This document shows positions 35,385-55,885 of a stretch of 64,000 nucleotides of DNA, piece after piece. Numbering within the stretch: the first letter of the stretch is position 1; each line of letters opens with the position of its first letter. The stretch spans positions 17,150,501 through 17,214,500 of the forward strand of contig NC_079886.1 in assembly GCF_029227915.1 (NCBI RefSeq), read 5' to 3'. The translations under genes and the position numbers were made by a program. The stretch comes from Hydractinia symbiolongicarpus. Lineage: Eukaryota; Cnidaria; Hydrozoa; Anthoathecata; Hydractiniidae. Below the pieces are notes generated by a model, which saw only the letters and a program-made list of their open reading frames with translations, did not search any database and was not told the origin of the DNA.

Positions 35385-38300
35385 CGGAATACACAAGTTT
35401 AGAAAACGTAATCGGAATGCAATTTGTGATAAGAGATGTTGAGAATAACGCGTAACGAATGAAGTTTTATTGACGATTGGAAGTATTTTTATATCACTAT
35501 TATATTGATTTGCTGTATAACACATAAAATAAATCTGTCTGTATTTCTTGTTTTGAAACTTTTGATATCTAATTTTTTTTCGCTTTTCTTGAATAAATGC
35601 TTGTGAATAAACACACGTGAAATTTCAATTCGATTTAATCTCAGAACAAATAAAACTGAACAAAACAGAAAAGAGTGATCGCTGAAGGCGAGTTTGTCTT
35701 TCCAATATAAAAATTTTAAAAAAGTTACGTGTAAATTATAATTGCATTCTTTTTTATAAGAAAAAATTTGATTTTAGCCGAGGGTTAACGTTGCTTAAAT
35801 TTCGTTGCTCGCTTGTTCACTATCTAATTGAGAAGACCACATTTATTTGTTGTACGCAGTTAGGCTTATGCCTAATCGAAATCAAACTTGTGTGTTATTA
35901 ACGTTAATAACGTTACATGAATTTACATATTTCGAAGTTATGAATTTTTGCAAGTGAAAAAGGAAAGATATTCAGGGGTGTAGATTTTCTTGAATTTTCA
36001 TCACGAAAAAAATCTCGAAAAACTCGAATGCAACAATTGTAATTGAAGAGTGAAACCTTTTGTTCTTTTTACATTATTTCGTGCGTACTTTTAACGAAGA
36101 AAAGGTTTTTAACTAAAGCTTTGTGAGTTTGCAAAATTCGATAAACTTAGACCCCGCAAAAATTACACTATTAAGCTACTTCACGTTTTTTTAATAAGAG
36201 TAAGATTCTAACCAGACTGGCCAGTCAGTACCAATCTTATTTTTCTATTATTCTTAACAATAGACCTATTGTATTTAACTTGAAATCTCAGCCTGGTATT
36301 TCTATAAAGCATATTCTTATGAATGAACAAATGTGTATGTTAAAAATATAATTTTCACTCTGTATAATAATCATCAGCATGTATAAATTGAATTACATAA
36401 AAAAAGTGTATTAGAGACTCGAGTGTTATCTGTGTAGCTGCAGTATTTTAATTGTTTTTCTTTAAGTGAAGTTCTGTAAAGTCCTGTAAGTAGCCCCCTG
36501 AATTTCAGCTGTACAAAAAGAATGTGTAAGTCTGGATTTGGGAAAGAGAGAGCACTCCCACTTTTCCACACGTCCAATTAACGTTCGGCTAAACTTCAGA
36601 AAATGTACACACAAAAAATTTAATAAAATATAAACTGCAACACGGTTACGCACTTACTCACTGAGTCCACTTGGACATTCTCATTCTTTGTGTGTAGAAG
36701 TGCGTATTGGCGTTTGCAGCTTTTATATGATGTTTGGAGATTTTTGTTCTTTTAAAAGTGATTATCTTTATTTGCAGCTTTTATATGATAACCAAGATTT
36801 TTCTGTACAAATTCTAAAGCTGCCCCTGGCGTTCTTCACGAAACCACCCACCCACCATGAAAAATGTCCATTTAGCTTGCAGCAACGAAGGCTTATGGGT
36901 TTGTTTACAAAAAGTAATGTAGCTAGCATGCTCAAAGAAAAAGGAGGCAGAGAGGTAGTCTAAAAGCGTATCAAAGTGTACAAGGGGAAGGGGTCTTCGA
37001 AGGGCTTATATATCATATATACAAGTTTTAAAATATTATTGCAGTTTTTTTCTGTATCTTTTCTGCAAAAAAATGCCTGGTTATTTCAACTTTAATACCT
37101 TAGACCTGTTGTAGGTACCAATATTGTCCTTTTTTCAAGTAACGTGTTATAATTATTAATCATTAAGGTGATTTTTCGGACAGGGGTGATCTGTACATTC
37201 AAGAAATAAGTAAGTCGAAAGCAAAGCATACAATGGAGTATAAGATCGATGATTTATAGTACGTACACATTTTTAAATAGACCCATTATAGTAGTTGTTG
37301 ACAAATGATTTTTGTCTGTTTTACCCGCATGTAACTGGTTAATCCTTGAACTATAACTTCATTTTTGGATTGCTTATTTGATCAATTATGTATTTTTTAG
37401 AGTCAAAAAAAGGACAAATCTGATGAATGATGAAGATCCTAGCTGAAAAAATAAAGGACGTACTTGAAAATGATTAAAAGAAAAGTCCTTCTCGTATGTT
37501 ACAACCATTAAACCACAAGGTTTTTTGGCTTGAAGTTGCAGAAAAACTTGCCATCATAACATGAATTGATGCATATATCAATAGATTTTGTTTTTGCAGA
37601 TTTAGTAGTTTGTTTAGCAGATTATATAGATTATGCCTTTAAATTTTTTAACCTATAAAATTTGATTTAAAAATATTAAAGCTGCAGGTCTACTATTATG
37701 GTAACCGCTGGCCTGATTTTTTTTATATTTTTATGTTGTTTTTTACGCGTGTGCCTGAACAAAGTGTTATTTTGTCCTAAAATCTTATTTTTTGATGGGA
37801 TTTTTTAATTAAATATTTATAAAATTTTATTTTAAATGCTTAACAAACTGCATTTTACACATTTTGAAAGTATCAATTGTGCATACAAAACAGTATGAAT
37901 ATAATCTAATTTATAGTGAGGTAGAATGTAGCAAGAAATTCAGCCATATTTCACTGTATATAATACTGTGCAAAATAATTCTTTAAAAAACTTAACTGGA
38001 AATATTTTGTTATTCTTTCCGCATCCTAATAGTTATAGTCTGTTTTCTGCTCTTGAAAAAATTCACTAAAAAACAAAATCGAATGTGCATGTAACTTGCA
38101 GATTTAAACCTAGCATAGAAGCTTGCGGAGGTAGGATGTGCACACCTGATCAGATCAGATAAAACACACTGCGTATCCTTTCATAGTGCACTTCGCGTGT
38201 TGGTGCAACCTCGACCCCAGGTTTTATAAAAAGAGAACCAGCCCTGGTGTCAAGGTTGGTGTTGGGGCTAATCATCTCTTTGGAAAATCATAGACATATG

Positions 38301-40233
38301 TATCAGCTTTGAAAGAGCAATTGCCGTATCATGGTAAACAAGGGCGGCACATAGTTGCAACTATATACTAGTATAATAACCTCAGGGGGTATTACGAAAT
38401 TTTCTGTTAAATGGAGGGGAAGGAGGGGGGATAAAACGAATAACTTTAAATAAACTAACACTAGTGAAACAACTAAAAATAAAGATAATGCTTTTGACAT
38501 GTTTAAGGAATAAACTGTGCTGACATTTTGTTGATATTTGTGATTTTTTACCTGTAAATAGTATTTGTTCTTGAGATTTGTTCCTAAAGAGAGTTGTGTT
38601 TTGATTATAAGAAAAGATGCTGCTTTGTGATATCCAAAAAACTTATTATATGGGGTGGGGGGGGGGTGATAATAAAATAAGGGGGGGGGTCATTATAAAA
38701 TGATTTTAGGGATGAAAAATTCGAAAAAGTGCAAAGACCCCCTACAATTAAGCACCAAAGAGTCATCTTCCTATAAAAAGGAATGTTGTACTGCTACGGT
38801 TACTGCGTACATACTACTATGGTTTGCTGATTACTATGTTATCAGCTGTTGTAAGAATTTATATATTAAAGAAAAAGTAATTATTCAATGTTAATTGAAT
38901 AGATGCTACAGTATTGACAAAAAAACCTAAAATTGTGCTTTATAGTAATTTAGATTGAATGTTTTGATGCGAAGAAAACATTTACCCATGGTGTGGATAT
39001 AAGTATTAGGTGAAATGAAAACGTCATGCATGATCTAGTGCGCGACCTGCTATATCATATATCCCCTTTTTATCACATATCTTTTTAAGATATCACTCAA
39101 TGTTTATTGCACCTGGAAATCAAATTATTTTTCAAGAGGTGGAGTGAAGCTTTTAAATGAGTAAGGTTAAATTAGGCTTCAACTTTTTGTTTTCTTTACT
39201 TGTAAGTTTTACGTGCAACAGTACGAATAGACAGAGGTCTAGGTGTTTACACATTTTAATGCATTTTGAAATTTAAGTCATAATTTAAGCACCTATCAGG
39301 CGACTGGTCAGGCTAAAAGTTTAAGTAGGACAATGCAGGCTTAAATCTAAACTTTCTAACAAGCAACTTACCAAACAATTCGTTAAAAGTCTTAATAGCA
39401 AATATAAATCTCAAATCTTGTAAAATTTTAATATTAGCAACTTCTTAGCAACTTTAAAAATTGAGGGTAAATAAAAACTCAAAGTTCCCATTAGAAAGCA
39501 CGTGTAGTCAGTAAGTTGGAAATCTGAGAAGTTCATACTGTCCATACTTTTCATTGCTACCTTATAGCATAATTTTTTAACGGGCCAAATCACTGAATAA
39601 CCTAATAAAAGACTGGCTAACTACTGAGAACATTGCATATTTCCGGACTGTTAAGAGACCACTATTTAATTAGCAAATCAATAAAAAAAAGACAATTGGA
39701 AATCGACTGCGTTATTACAACGGTGATGATGAATTTTAATTACGAAGATTAGAGCTCCTATTAGAAGTTTTTTAATAACATCAGTAAAAAAATGTTTTAT
39801 GCATTATAGCATAAACCTGCGAGTTCATTCTGATGATGTTTTATAAAATGCAAAGTCATAAATGACAGAGAGAAAAAGAGGTAGAAGAAAACTGAGACGA
39901 GTGAAGTACGTATGCTAAAGTTTTAAAGTGTTTCAAAATATTTTATCTGCTAAATTTTAATTAGTTGTGGATTAAAGGAAATATTAATTGCATGGAACTG
40001 ATATTTTAAGACACAATTTTAGTATACGTTATGACTGAAGTCTATTTTGTTTTCACAATACACCTAGACGCCCAAACTTCATGTTTTTTTTGTCTATAAA
40101 TTTCCAAAGTGTAAATGAACGAAACTAAACACTCGACTCGAGGTTTCGCTTGCATTTACTTTCTGTTGACAAGAAATGATGTTGTTTACTTCCTTAATTC
40201 TTAACTATTTAACATTTTAAATGTCACTTTTTC
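35385..40233. other. 4.8-kb intergenic region without recognised gene
   Basis: No open frame above 91 codons has recognisable content. It holds the 18-bp perfect palindrome GTTATTAACGTTAATAAC (35894-35911) and poly-G runs at 38652-38689. It may hold distal regulatory sequence of the RING-CH gene; nothing more can be supported. Confidence 0.45.
38652..38689 (+). repeat. Poly-G runs
   Basis: G runs of 4, about 10 and about 9 separated by T and by an AT-rich 15-bp gap. Such homopolymers are prone to length error in assembly and could form quadruplex. Confidence 0.8.
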
Positions 40234-40251
40234 AGTGGCTAGCGATTGACT

Positions 40252-43015
40252 ATGGATTCGCCATTCTGTAAATACTGCAAGCAAATCTACAGTAAAATCA
40301 ACGAACCAATTTATATCGTGTGTTTGTGTGAGGAGAGATTAACGTATGCACATAGGAGTTGTTTTCGTGATTGGTTGAAACAACACAAGTATGGAGTTTG
40401 CGAAAGCTGTTTAACAAGAACAAGAATTATTTCTGATGGATTTAAACCGTTAAAACAGGTTAGTTTGACATCCTTAAAAGTGTTTATAATGATATCGAAG
40501 GTGTAGCCACAAATGCTGGGGGAAGCTTTATGGATCTTTTTTCGTATTAAATGACTAAGGAAGCCTTGATTGGGTCAAACTGAACAGAATTTTTTTTTTA
40601 ATTTCAACCCTCTATACAGATAAAAATGAATTATAATAATTGAAAGTTGCATAGAAATATATGAAAATATCTATAACAATAAATTGCGTATGAAGCTATC
40701 ATGTCTAAGTGGACCTTTTTGTTGTATGATATTATGTTACCCACTCCACCCTGCCCCCACAGACTACACCACTGTATATGTATGGTCATAGTAAACGAGC
40801 TTTTTTGACGATTGACACAAAAATCTAAAACTAGCAGTATTTTTTTAAAAAGGTTTATGTTATAGAATATAGATCTCTCCTGGGCACTTATACAACCTAT
40901 ACAATTTTTTGTTTATGTTTTTAATTTTTCTGTTCTTCACAAAATACTAAGAATGTCGTTATTGTGAATGTTGCCATGTAATTTATACACGTCATAAAGT
41001 GTTGCATATCTTGAATTGCATTAAAACAAAAAAAAACCAACCACAAATAACTTTTAAAGTGCAGACCTACGTTTTTGTGGGCACTATTAGGTTTGAACAT
41101 TTGGCAACAAATACTAAGTCAATGTTATACTTTTTATTTTTGGTTAAAAATTGCTACCCTTTTTCAATTTTACAGACTGCGTATAACTGAAGTCCTCGAT
41201 AACAAATAACTTTTAATTTAGGTCAAACTACCTAGCACTAACAAAAAAGTCGTCCTTTCAACCCTATCTATTATTTTGTGGTTTGTTGCTCTACTTGGTT
41301 TCTTAATATGGATGTTAATCGACCAATGTTGGCAAGCATACTGTATTGTAGTGATATCACTTTGTCTTGTGTTCTTGATCTTATCATTTCTCTCGTGTTG
41401 TGCAGTAAAAACTACAAGAGAGTTTTGGGAAGAATTCATGGTCGTCAATCGCTATTGGAAAATAGTTTACTGTCGAGAAACAAAAGTGGGCAAGAAGACA
41501 GTGAGGAGATACAGCGAGGTCCCCCATAAAATCCCTTGGGAATCACCCCCTGTCAGTGTATACAACGATAACTTAAGCGATGTTGGTGTTGATCATCAGA
41601 AAGAACATGATGGAAATAAAGATACCGACGGAAGAGATCCAAACGAGGAAGAGTCAGGGACTAGCTTTCCTAGTATTTGGACACCTAGAGAATATCCCTA
41701 CGTGAAAAGGAACCCAGTATATTCGAGAGACACTTTAGAAAGAAACAAAATCAACTCGATCAGACATTCTAGTTTTAAAAACACGCTAAACCGCGACCAA
41801 AGTTTTTCAACAAGATACCCACAGAATGAACCAATTAATGACATTTCGGCGGGAAAAAATGATGCCTCGATTAGTTATTTTAAAGATGAATACATTGACC
41901 ATGACAACAATATCATAATAAACATGACGTTCGAAAGGAATGATTATGTTGACGATAAAGATGCGAAAAATAATGTCACTTCAGGTGACAATGAAGACAG
42001 CGAACACAGAGAAGACAAAGCGTCAGACAGTGAGAGTGATGACAACAATACGGTGCTCAATAATCGTGGCGAGAAAGTTGTTGACACAAAAGCAGCTGTA
42101 GCCAAGGATGATGACGAACTAATAGATACTATCGTAAGAGATGGAAATAAAGAGTTAAGTTACATAGATTCAAGAGCTGACTCCTTCTATAAACCAAACA
42201 GTTATGAAGAAATCGACATAGAAGAATTACGAAATAACCTAAAAAGTCACCGTCGCCAATATGCTGTCAGTCAATATAATTTAAATCGCCATTATAGTAA
42301 TGCAGGATACGGCAAATTCGACGCGATACAACGAGCGCGCTCAGAACCAAACGTAAGTAACTCTAGAAACCGAGGACGCTTTAGTAAGTATTTTAAAGAC
42401 GACGACGGTAGTGATGACGAAAACGTTAATAGCAAAAAACGAGCGTCGTCAAATCTATCTATCAATGGACCTTTCGGTATACTGAAAGGCTTAATCCGAA
42501 GTGCCTCGAAAAAAGAAAGCAAAAACGAGGTCCTAATGCCGAACTCGCAAGATGTTGTATACAGAGCACTAAATGCTGATTCATCATTGGCACAAGGTGA
42601 TTTCGACCTTGAAAGGGAAGGATTTAGAAACAATTTGGGTCCTTCAAATGGACCACACTCTCTACAAGGCAGTCTAAGCATGCCATCACACGCTAATTAT
42701 CCGGAACAGCCAAACCTTTTCGAAAAACGATTTAATTTATTCACCTCTAATTTTCATGAGAGTTTTACTCCAGAACCTACACGAAACGAGAAAGCATCAT
42801 CTCAAAATTTATCGAAAGAAGATGAAAGCCTTCACGAGAAAAATCTTAATACTGATGCAGCAAATCCTGAAGAAATTCATCGAATTTTGTCGACGCCGTT
42901 ACACGAGTTGGACGTGAGTGAGTTATTTGACGTAGACGCGCCGACTGTAAAGAAGCAACGGGCATCTTTATTTCAAGGTGACGACAAAACAAGTCTATTC
43001 TATGCGCCATCTTAG
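40252..43015 (+). CDS. RING-CH (MARCH-like) membrane E3 ubiquitin ligase with long acidic tail
   Basis: Exons 40252-40458 and 41222-43015; 666 residues. The N-terminal RING-CH has the full C4HC3 set: C6-x2-C9, C24-x-C26, H34-x2-C37, C50-x2-C53, with seven residues between C26 and H34 and the conserved W41. Two hydrophobic helices follow at about 79-101 (LSTLSIILWFVALLGFLIW) and 106-129 (CIVVISLCLVFLILSFLSCC). This N-terminal RING-CH plus two-helix plan is that of MARCH proteins, which ubiquitinate membrane proteins for endocytosis. The remaining ~530 residues, from REFWEEFMVVNRYWKIVYC, are low-complexity, charged (Asp/Glu/Asn/Ser) and probably disordered and cytosolic. MARCH proteins are usually much shorter, so the tail is unusual. 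The start is the first ATG after a TTTTTCAG acceptor (40235). No particular MARCH subtype is assigned. Confidence 0.88.
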
Positions 43016-44360
43016 ATGAAACAATTTGAAACAATCATAAAATTTACGAATTAATATATATGTCTATAAATATGCAGCGCACAAATCATATCTGCTTCTT
43101 GTTTTTATTTAGCCTTTCTTTCTATCTTTGTTATATTCTTCTTTTTATTTCATTATATATTGTTTTGTCTTACGTTTATGGCGTACTTACTGTGCTTTTA
43201 TCGGAAGATAAAGTCAAGATTTAAGCTGAGTAAAATGAAGAAAATCTTAAAAAATTATTTCGTATTATTCTACATTAGTAAGCAATAGAAAGCACGGTGA
43301 AATCCGCATAAACAACCATTACACTTTAAACCTCCATCCCAAGGGTTAAACCAAAAAATTCAGGACTGAAATGGCCACTATGGGCTAGTGGAATGTGAAG
43401 GTGGATTTGAGAGGTAATTCTTGTGTTCTAAATTCAGGTGTTCAATACACAAAAAAAAAGGAAACGAGATATAAATGTATCTTTCTACTGATAGGAAATT
43501 TATAAAATATAAAATTATATACATGTGTATAGGTTTCTACGTTGTAATATGTGTGCTGACAGATAAAGCTGATAAAAATGTTTTTGTTATGACGTTGTCA
43601 TTCCAAGCACATCAATTTCCGCCTAAAAGCTCTATGATGGAAAGAAATTTCAATATGTAATTATTGCAATGCACGGTTACCTGTAAGATATAAAGAAAAA
43701 TACATTTGAATATACATTATTTCACCACGTATTCTCATTACAGGTTTTACACCATTCGTGTTACCTTACGAGAAGAATTTTTTTGGAAGAAGAAATTTTG
43801 CGGAACTTACTTTATTAATTAGAAGGCCTAAAAATAATTTATTTTGCTCAATTTTCAAAGGTTTTTTATACAAACTTCAGAGTGTATTATTGCAACATTG
43901 AGCTCTCCCAAAAAACATGGAATTGTATGTTTGACTTTGGAACGCTATAAACTCCATGAAAACGATGCAAAGATAAAATTGTATGTCACAGTATAGCATC
44001 AAATATCAAAATATCAAGTAAAATACATTAAATAGTTTTACTCGTCATCTTCAAGAACTTTCAATATTTTGGCGAGTAAATAGCTTTAAAAATAATATTT
44101 TTTAGCGATTTTCTCTTAGAATTGCAATTTCGTGGAAATTAATATTGCAAACAAGGTCTGAAGTCGCAAAAAATAAATTCCTCAATAATTTCTATCCACA
44201 AACAGTTTTTCCCTTAACAAAAATTAAGTTTAACCACAACGTTATTGATCTTTTTCATCGCCTTAACCGACTGATGTAAAAGTCGATTCGACTACGACAT
44301 GATACACAAAATGAGTTTATATACAATGCTTACCTTACTTTAAGCGCTGTGTAAAGACGT
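43016..44360. other. Convergent 3' intergenic region
   Basis: Lies between the RING-CH gene (+) and the lectin-protease gene (-). Minus-strand AATAAA sequences near 43810 and 43840 are possible poly(A) signals for the protease. A 61-codon frame at 43475-43660 is unrecognised. Confidence 0.5.
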
Positions 44361-51600
<7,240 letters not shown>

Positions 51601-53752
51601 TTTATTTTTATTTTGCTAAACTGGCAATGCTTTTGAGTTTGTTTTTGTTCAACGCTCTTTTACGTATGTAAAAATATTTGAAGGTCGTGAACCCTAACAA
51701 GAAGTAACAAGCTCTCCGAAGGAGTGTATATAGTATATTTATGTAAACAATTTTGTGTAAACATCAGAATAAAAGCCTTTCGGCTAGTATATTTGCATTA
51801 GCTGGTCAAAAACATGGGCTAGAGACAAGGTGAAAACGTTTGTTGCTTGCACGCCCCTTTCCCCTCCTTGGATGATTTTAGGGTGGGGGAAGTTAACGCT
51901 GGGTCGCAAAGACTTTGTAGCAGGCAATATACTGGTTGCATCTATTAATGGTAACTTATTGCCCCGTTGCATAAATTGAGGAAATCCTTTCCTTCCTCAA
52001 AATATGTTCCAAGCGAACGGATTAACTCAACCGCCAACAACTGTAATTAGGTTGGCTGTTTTTACGGTTAAGTTTAAGCAACCTTGTCCCCATTGCACCT
52101 TGCATCTTTTCTTACATCAGTACGTCCGGAAGATGCAAGTGGAGGTTGGTTTTTTGTAATACGAGTAGTAACGTCAATGGACACATTCCCGTTAAAATCT
52201 TGCAGCATGTACGTAGTTTTTTAGCAACTTGACTTTTGACTTACAATCTTGGTCAAAATATGTTGAGACAAGTTAATTTGGAAGTTTGCCACCACAAGTA
52301 ATTGCGTGGGCTATTTATATATTAAATTCACACATTTTGAACTTGTCAATGTTCAGAGTGAAGTTGAAAGTTGAGTTCCCACCGCCTGTTGTCTCTTTTT
52401 TATATCACGGGCAAAAAATATACTCGCAGTAACGAAGTCAGAAAAGATGCAAAATGCCTGTGTGCAAAGTAGCGAGTCTGCTGACTATTGACCCTTATAT
52501 GTCTAAGATGGTAGTACAATTTGTTGAAAATATGGCCATAAATTTGAGCAGAAAATTTTGAAGATTATCGAAACTTCAGCCAAAAAATTACTAGTTTTTA
52601 CCTATAGTTATTGTTCGATTTATTGTCAAATTGAATTGAAACGTAGTCTTCGTAACAAAATGTGAGATCGAGGTTGTTTAAATACGAGTTCATGATCCAG
52701 AAGGCCTAAGCTAGAACTTTTCTCTCTTTTAAACTGTTTCATAATTACGGGCTGGGCCTTTTGGCATTCAGTACATTAAATTTAACTTTGAACAAATGAA
52801 TAAAGTTCCTTGTTTGAATAGGAGTTTAAAATAATTATAGGGCTAGACTACCCAAACATGGTGTTTACCCAATTTGTTCCTAGTGAAAAAGAGAATAGGT
52901 CCTAGGGACAAAAAGCTGTTAATTTTATGGCGCTGATTGTTTCGTTTACTGTTTGCATGTCTAAAACATGGAATATTAATAAATTTAAGCCAAACTGCAA
53001 TCTCGTTTCAAGAGCTGTTATTTTGAAGATATCCTGAAGTCATGAATGCCGATGAAGTATTACCAATTTGTCTTCTTACTCCTGTGCTATGCAAGTTGTA
53101 AAATGAAGAAAAAAACCACTCTTTTTTTCTGCAGTTAAACGACCACTAAAATTCCTTAATAATGCACGAAATACCGAGGCGGGAAATATAACAAGATTTT
53201 CCCAAGTTTAAAAGGGAATTGTATAATAAATACATAAATTGCATTGTTTTTAACAGATCCAAAAATTTCCTCCCCTCATGGCTAATCATGTTGGCCTATT
53301 AGGAAGACAATATCATTTAAATTTTACTTTCGACAGGACTGTCACGTGAGAAATCAATTTATGGAGCAAATCCCAAGAGATTCTACGGTGAAAACGACTG
53401 TCGGAAGTTGATCTTTTACAAAAGAGATCTTTTCTCATATTTACAAATACTCAATTGAAATAGTATATCTACATTGAGAATAGATTGAACACAGATTGAA
53501 TTTGAAATAAGTGCGAAAAAAATAGACTGAACACACATCAAACTTAAAGTGATTTAAAAGTGGAAAAGATTCTAGCGAAGCTGACACTGAATTTTGTGTA
53601 GTACGAAATATGTTAGCAATGCATTCCGACTTGTCAAATAAAATCTTCACTTCACACAACAGTTCTTTTTACATTGTCTAGTTAACATGGCGATGATACG
53701 CCGTTCCAAACTTTTACAGCCCTCCTTTTTATACCGCATGCGACGCAATTTT
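51601..53752. other. Intergenic, upstream of the lectin-protease gene
   Basis: Should contain the protease promoter at its left edge (minus strand). No recognisable gene, repeat or RNA; the open frames at 51784-51972 and 53441-53659 look like chance. Confidence 0.45.
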
Positions 53753-55558
53753 TTATTCCTCAACTTTTTTACCAGAATCGTCTTCCAGATCCGGAATATC
53801 TAAAAAAAGAACAAATTTTAATGCTTTTTCGATAATGTCAACAACAACAAAAAAACAAATCGCTTTTGTTTTAAGGAAATTTCATGCGTAAAATTTTTTT
53901 GCACACTCGCACAAAAATTAAAAAAATGCGACAACATAGGTAAGTTACATGTGGAGAAAGCCTAAGCGCCAAGATTTTTACGTGCAGTCAAATTATTTTT
54001 TTTTAAAGAGGTTTTGTGCGAAAACTAATACGCGTGAGGTTAAATTTAAGGTCCGTATCATGAAAATTAGTACAAAAACGACAACAACAACAGTAACAAC
54101 AACAGTAACAACAACGACACAAAGCTGACACAAAGTGCTAATCAATAACTTGACGAAAAACACACACATCTACAACCACATACCTTCATCATCACTGTCT
54201 TCTGAATCTAAAGCCTCTCCAGGATCAAACGCACCACCGCCACCACCGGTGCCCATCTGTTGCATCATATCTTGTAGGCTAGCATCGTCGTACATGCCTG
54301 CTTCTTCGTCTGATTCATCTTCGTCTTTCCATCGGTTAAAATCAACTTTTATATTTGCATGCTACATAAAAAACAACAATTTTTTTATTATAAATACAAA
54401 CACACACACATATATATATATAATACATTTTCCTGAACCTAAGGTTCACAGCACTACTCATACTAACCTTTAAAAAGTGATTGGAGTTAAACGTGACACA
54501 TTATTTTCTACTTACTTTTTTCGTATCTTTTAACAACCTTGGCCAGAACGGTCCATCTTCCTTCTTCTTCTTTAATTCGAAATAGTATTCTCGACCACCC
54601 TTCCTCTGTTTTGAGTCCTAGAATAAAATAATCCACTACGTTTTGCACTTTTTGCTGGAAAAAGTTACTGGAAAAAGTTACTTTCAGATGCTTGGCATTG
54701 CAAGAAACCAAAACTTTAGAGACGCCTTGGATTTTTTGAAAAGAGACAAACAATTGGTTTTAATGAGTTGCCACTATTTTTACTTTTTTCGAAGATATTT
54801 TTTTCCAGCCTTCAAAGGTGGAAATTGATATCAATTTCTAGCCTTTTTTTAAGCCAAAAAACTTGCATCCTTTTACAAATAAGCAGAAATCACATCAGCA
54901 TAAATTTGTCAATCTTCGGCTAATTTTTCAACATTTAACAATATAACACAATTTTGATATCCTAAGGTAGTCATTCCCTCTAAAAAATGTTAGCCACATA
55001 CCTGTGGAACTATTTCTTCAAAGAATTCCAGGTCAATTTCGTATGTTTTGCCACCAGATTTTCCACTAAAATATGTAACAAGTATTATTGAAGATAATAA
55101 ACGAAAGAATTTTGCTTAACGCGACATCGTTCATGGCATGCATTATCTATTAACTGTATATTAAATGGTCAGTTACCTTTTTTCATTTAGATAGCCTGAA
55201 CAACTGATTTATTCATCATTTTTACACAACATCTTTTTTACACAGTAAAAATTAATAAAACAACCTGGACAAAAAAGGATGAAAAGTTGATTAAGCATTG
55301 TTCCATTATCAAAAATTTTCTTGTATTTTCTGCTCAGAGAAAACAAATTATATCAAAAAACAATTTGTGCATTCCACACCTATGAAACATGAGTATGTAG
55401 ACAGTTGTGATGCAATTATTAATTATCTGACAAAATACCTGAATGTCAACTTTGTAGAATCAACAGATATATTCTCTTCTGTTACATCATCGAGCTGGAT
55501 GCTAACAAGAGCCTTGTCTTTCCGTTGAGCCCACAAAACCGATGGAACAAGTTTCGCC
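53753..55558 (-). CDS. PTGES3: HSP90 co-chaperone p23 (5' exon not located)
   Basis: Exons in transcript order: 55558-55439, 55065-55002, 54617-54516, 54361-54184, 53799-53753; 169 residues plus an unlocated first exon that must end in phase 2 (human p23 is 160). A CS-domain beta sandwich spans ~1-110: AKLVPSVLWAQRKDKALV, STKLTFS, GGKTYEIDLEFFEEI, GREYYFELKKK. The diagnostic GPFWPRLLKD and VDFNRWKDEDES follow. The acidic tail with MMQQMGTGGGGG and SEDSDDE, ending DIPDLEDDSGKKVEE, matches the p23 MPDLE end. p23 binds ATP-bound closed HSP90 and stabilises client complexes in the cytosol; it is also named cytosolic prostaglandin E synthase in vertebrates. The exon at 55558 has no ATG in frame, so the start codon must lie further right, possibly beyond the inserted repeat fragment. 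Confidence 0.9.
54079..54120 (+). repeat. CAA/GTAA trinucleotide-like repeat in p23 intron
   Basis: CAACAACAACAGTAA-type units repeated about three times in the last intron of the p23 gene. Non-coding. Confidence 0.7.
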
Positions 55559-55885
55559 CTGACATTAAAACAAACTGATGTCACTATAAGTAAACTTTGT
55601 TTTGAAGGGTAATTTTCAAAAGATTTAGTGCAAAATAGATTGCTAAAATTGATCTTGCAACCTATTGTGATTAAACAATCGATCGCGTGGGGTCATTGTT
55701 TATCAGCGAGGCAATTATTTTCTTAAAAAAACAAAAGCTGTCGCAATGTTATTGTTCTGTGTAACTATTCATGCGAGTTTCGCGACCGCGGTAGATGACA
55801 TTCAGACTGTACTGTAATGCATCTCTTTTTGTTGGTAACCATGTGGTAGGATACAATGGATGAAGCATTGCAACAAATTAAATAG

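Noticed and set aside
36688-36963. 91-codon ORF downstream of COMMD3
   Set aside because: No recognisable domain, signal or splice context; such lengths occur by chance here.
42292-42681. 129-codon minus ORF opposite the RING-CH tail
   Set aside because: Antisense shadow, no domain and no splice or start support.
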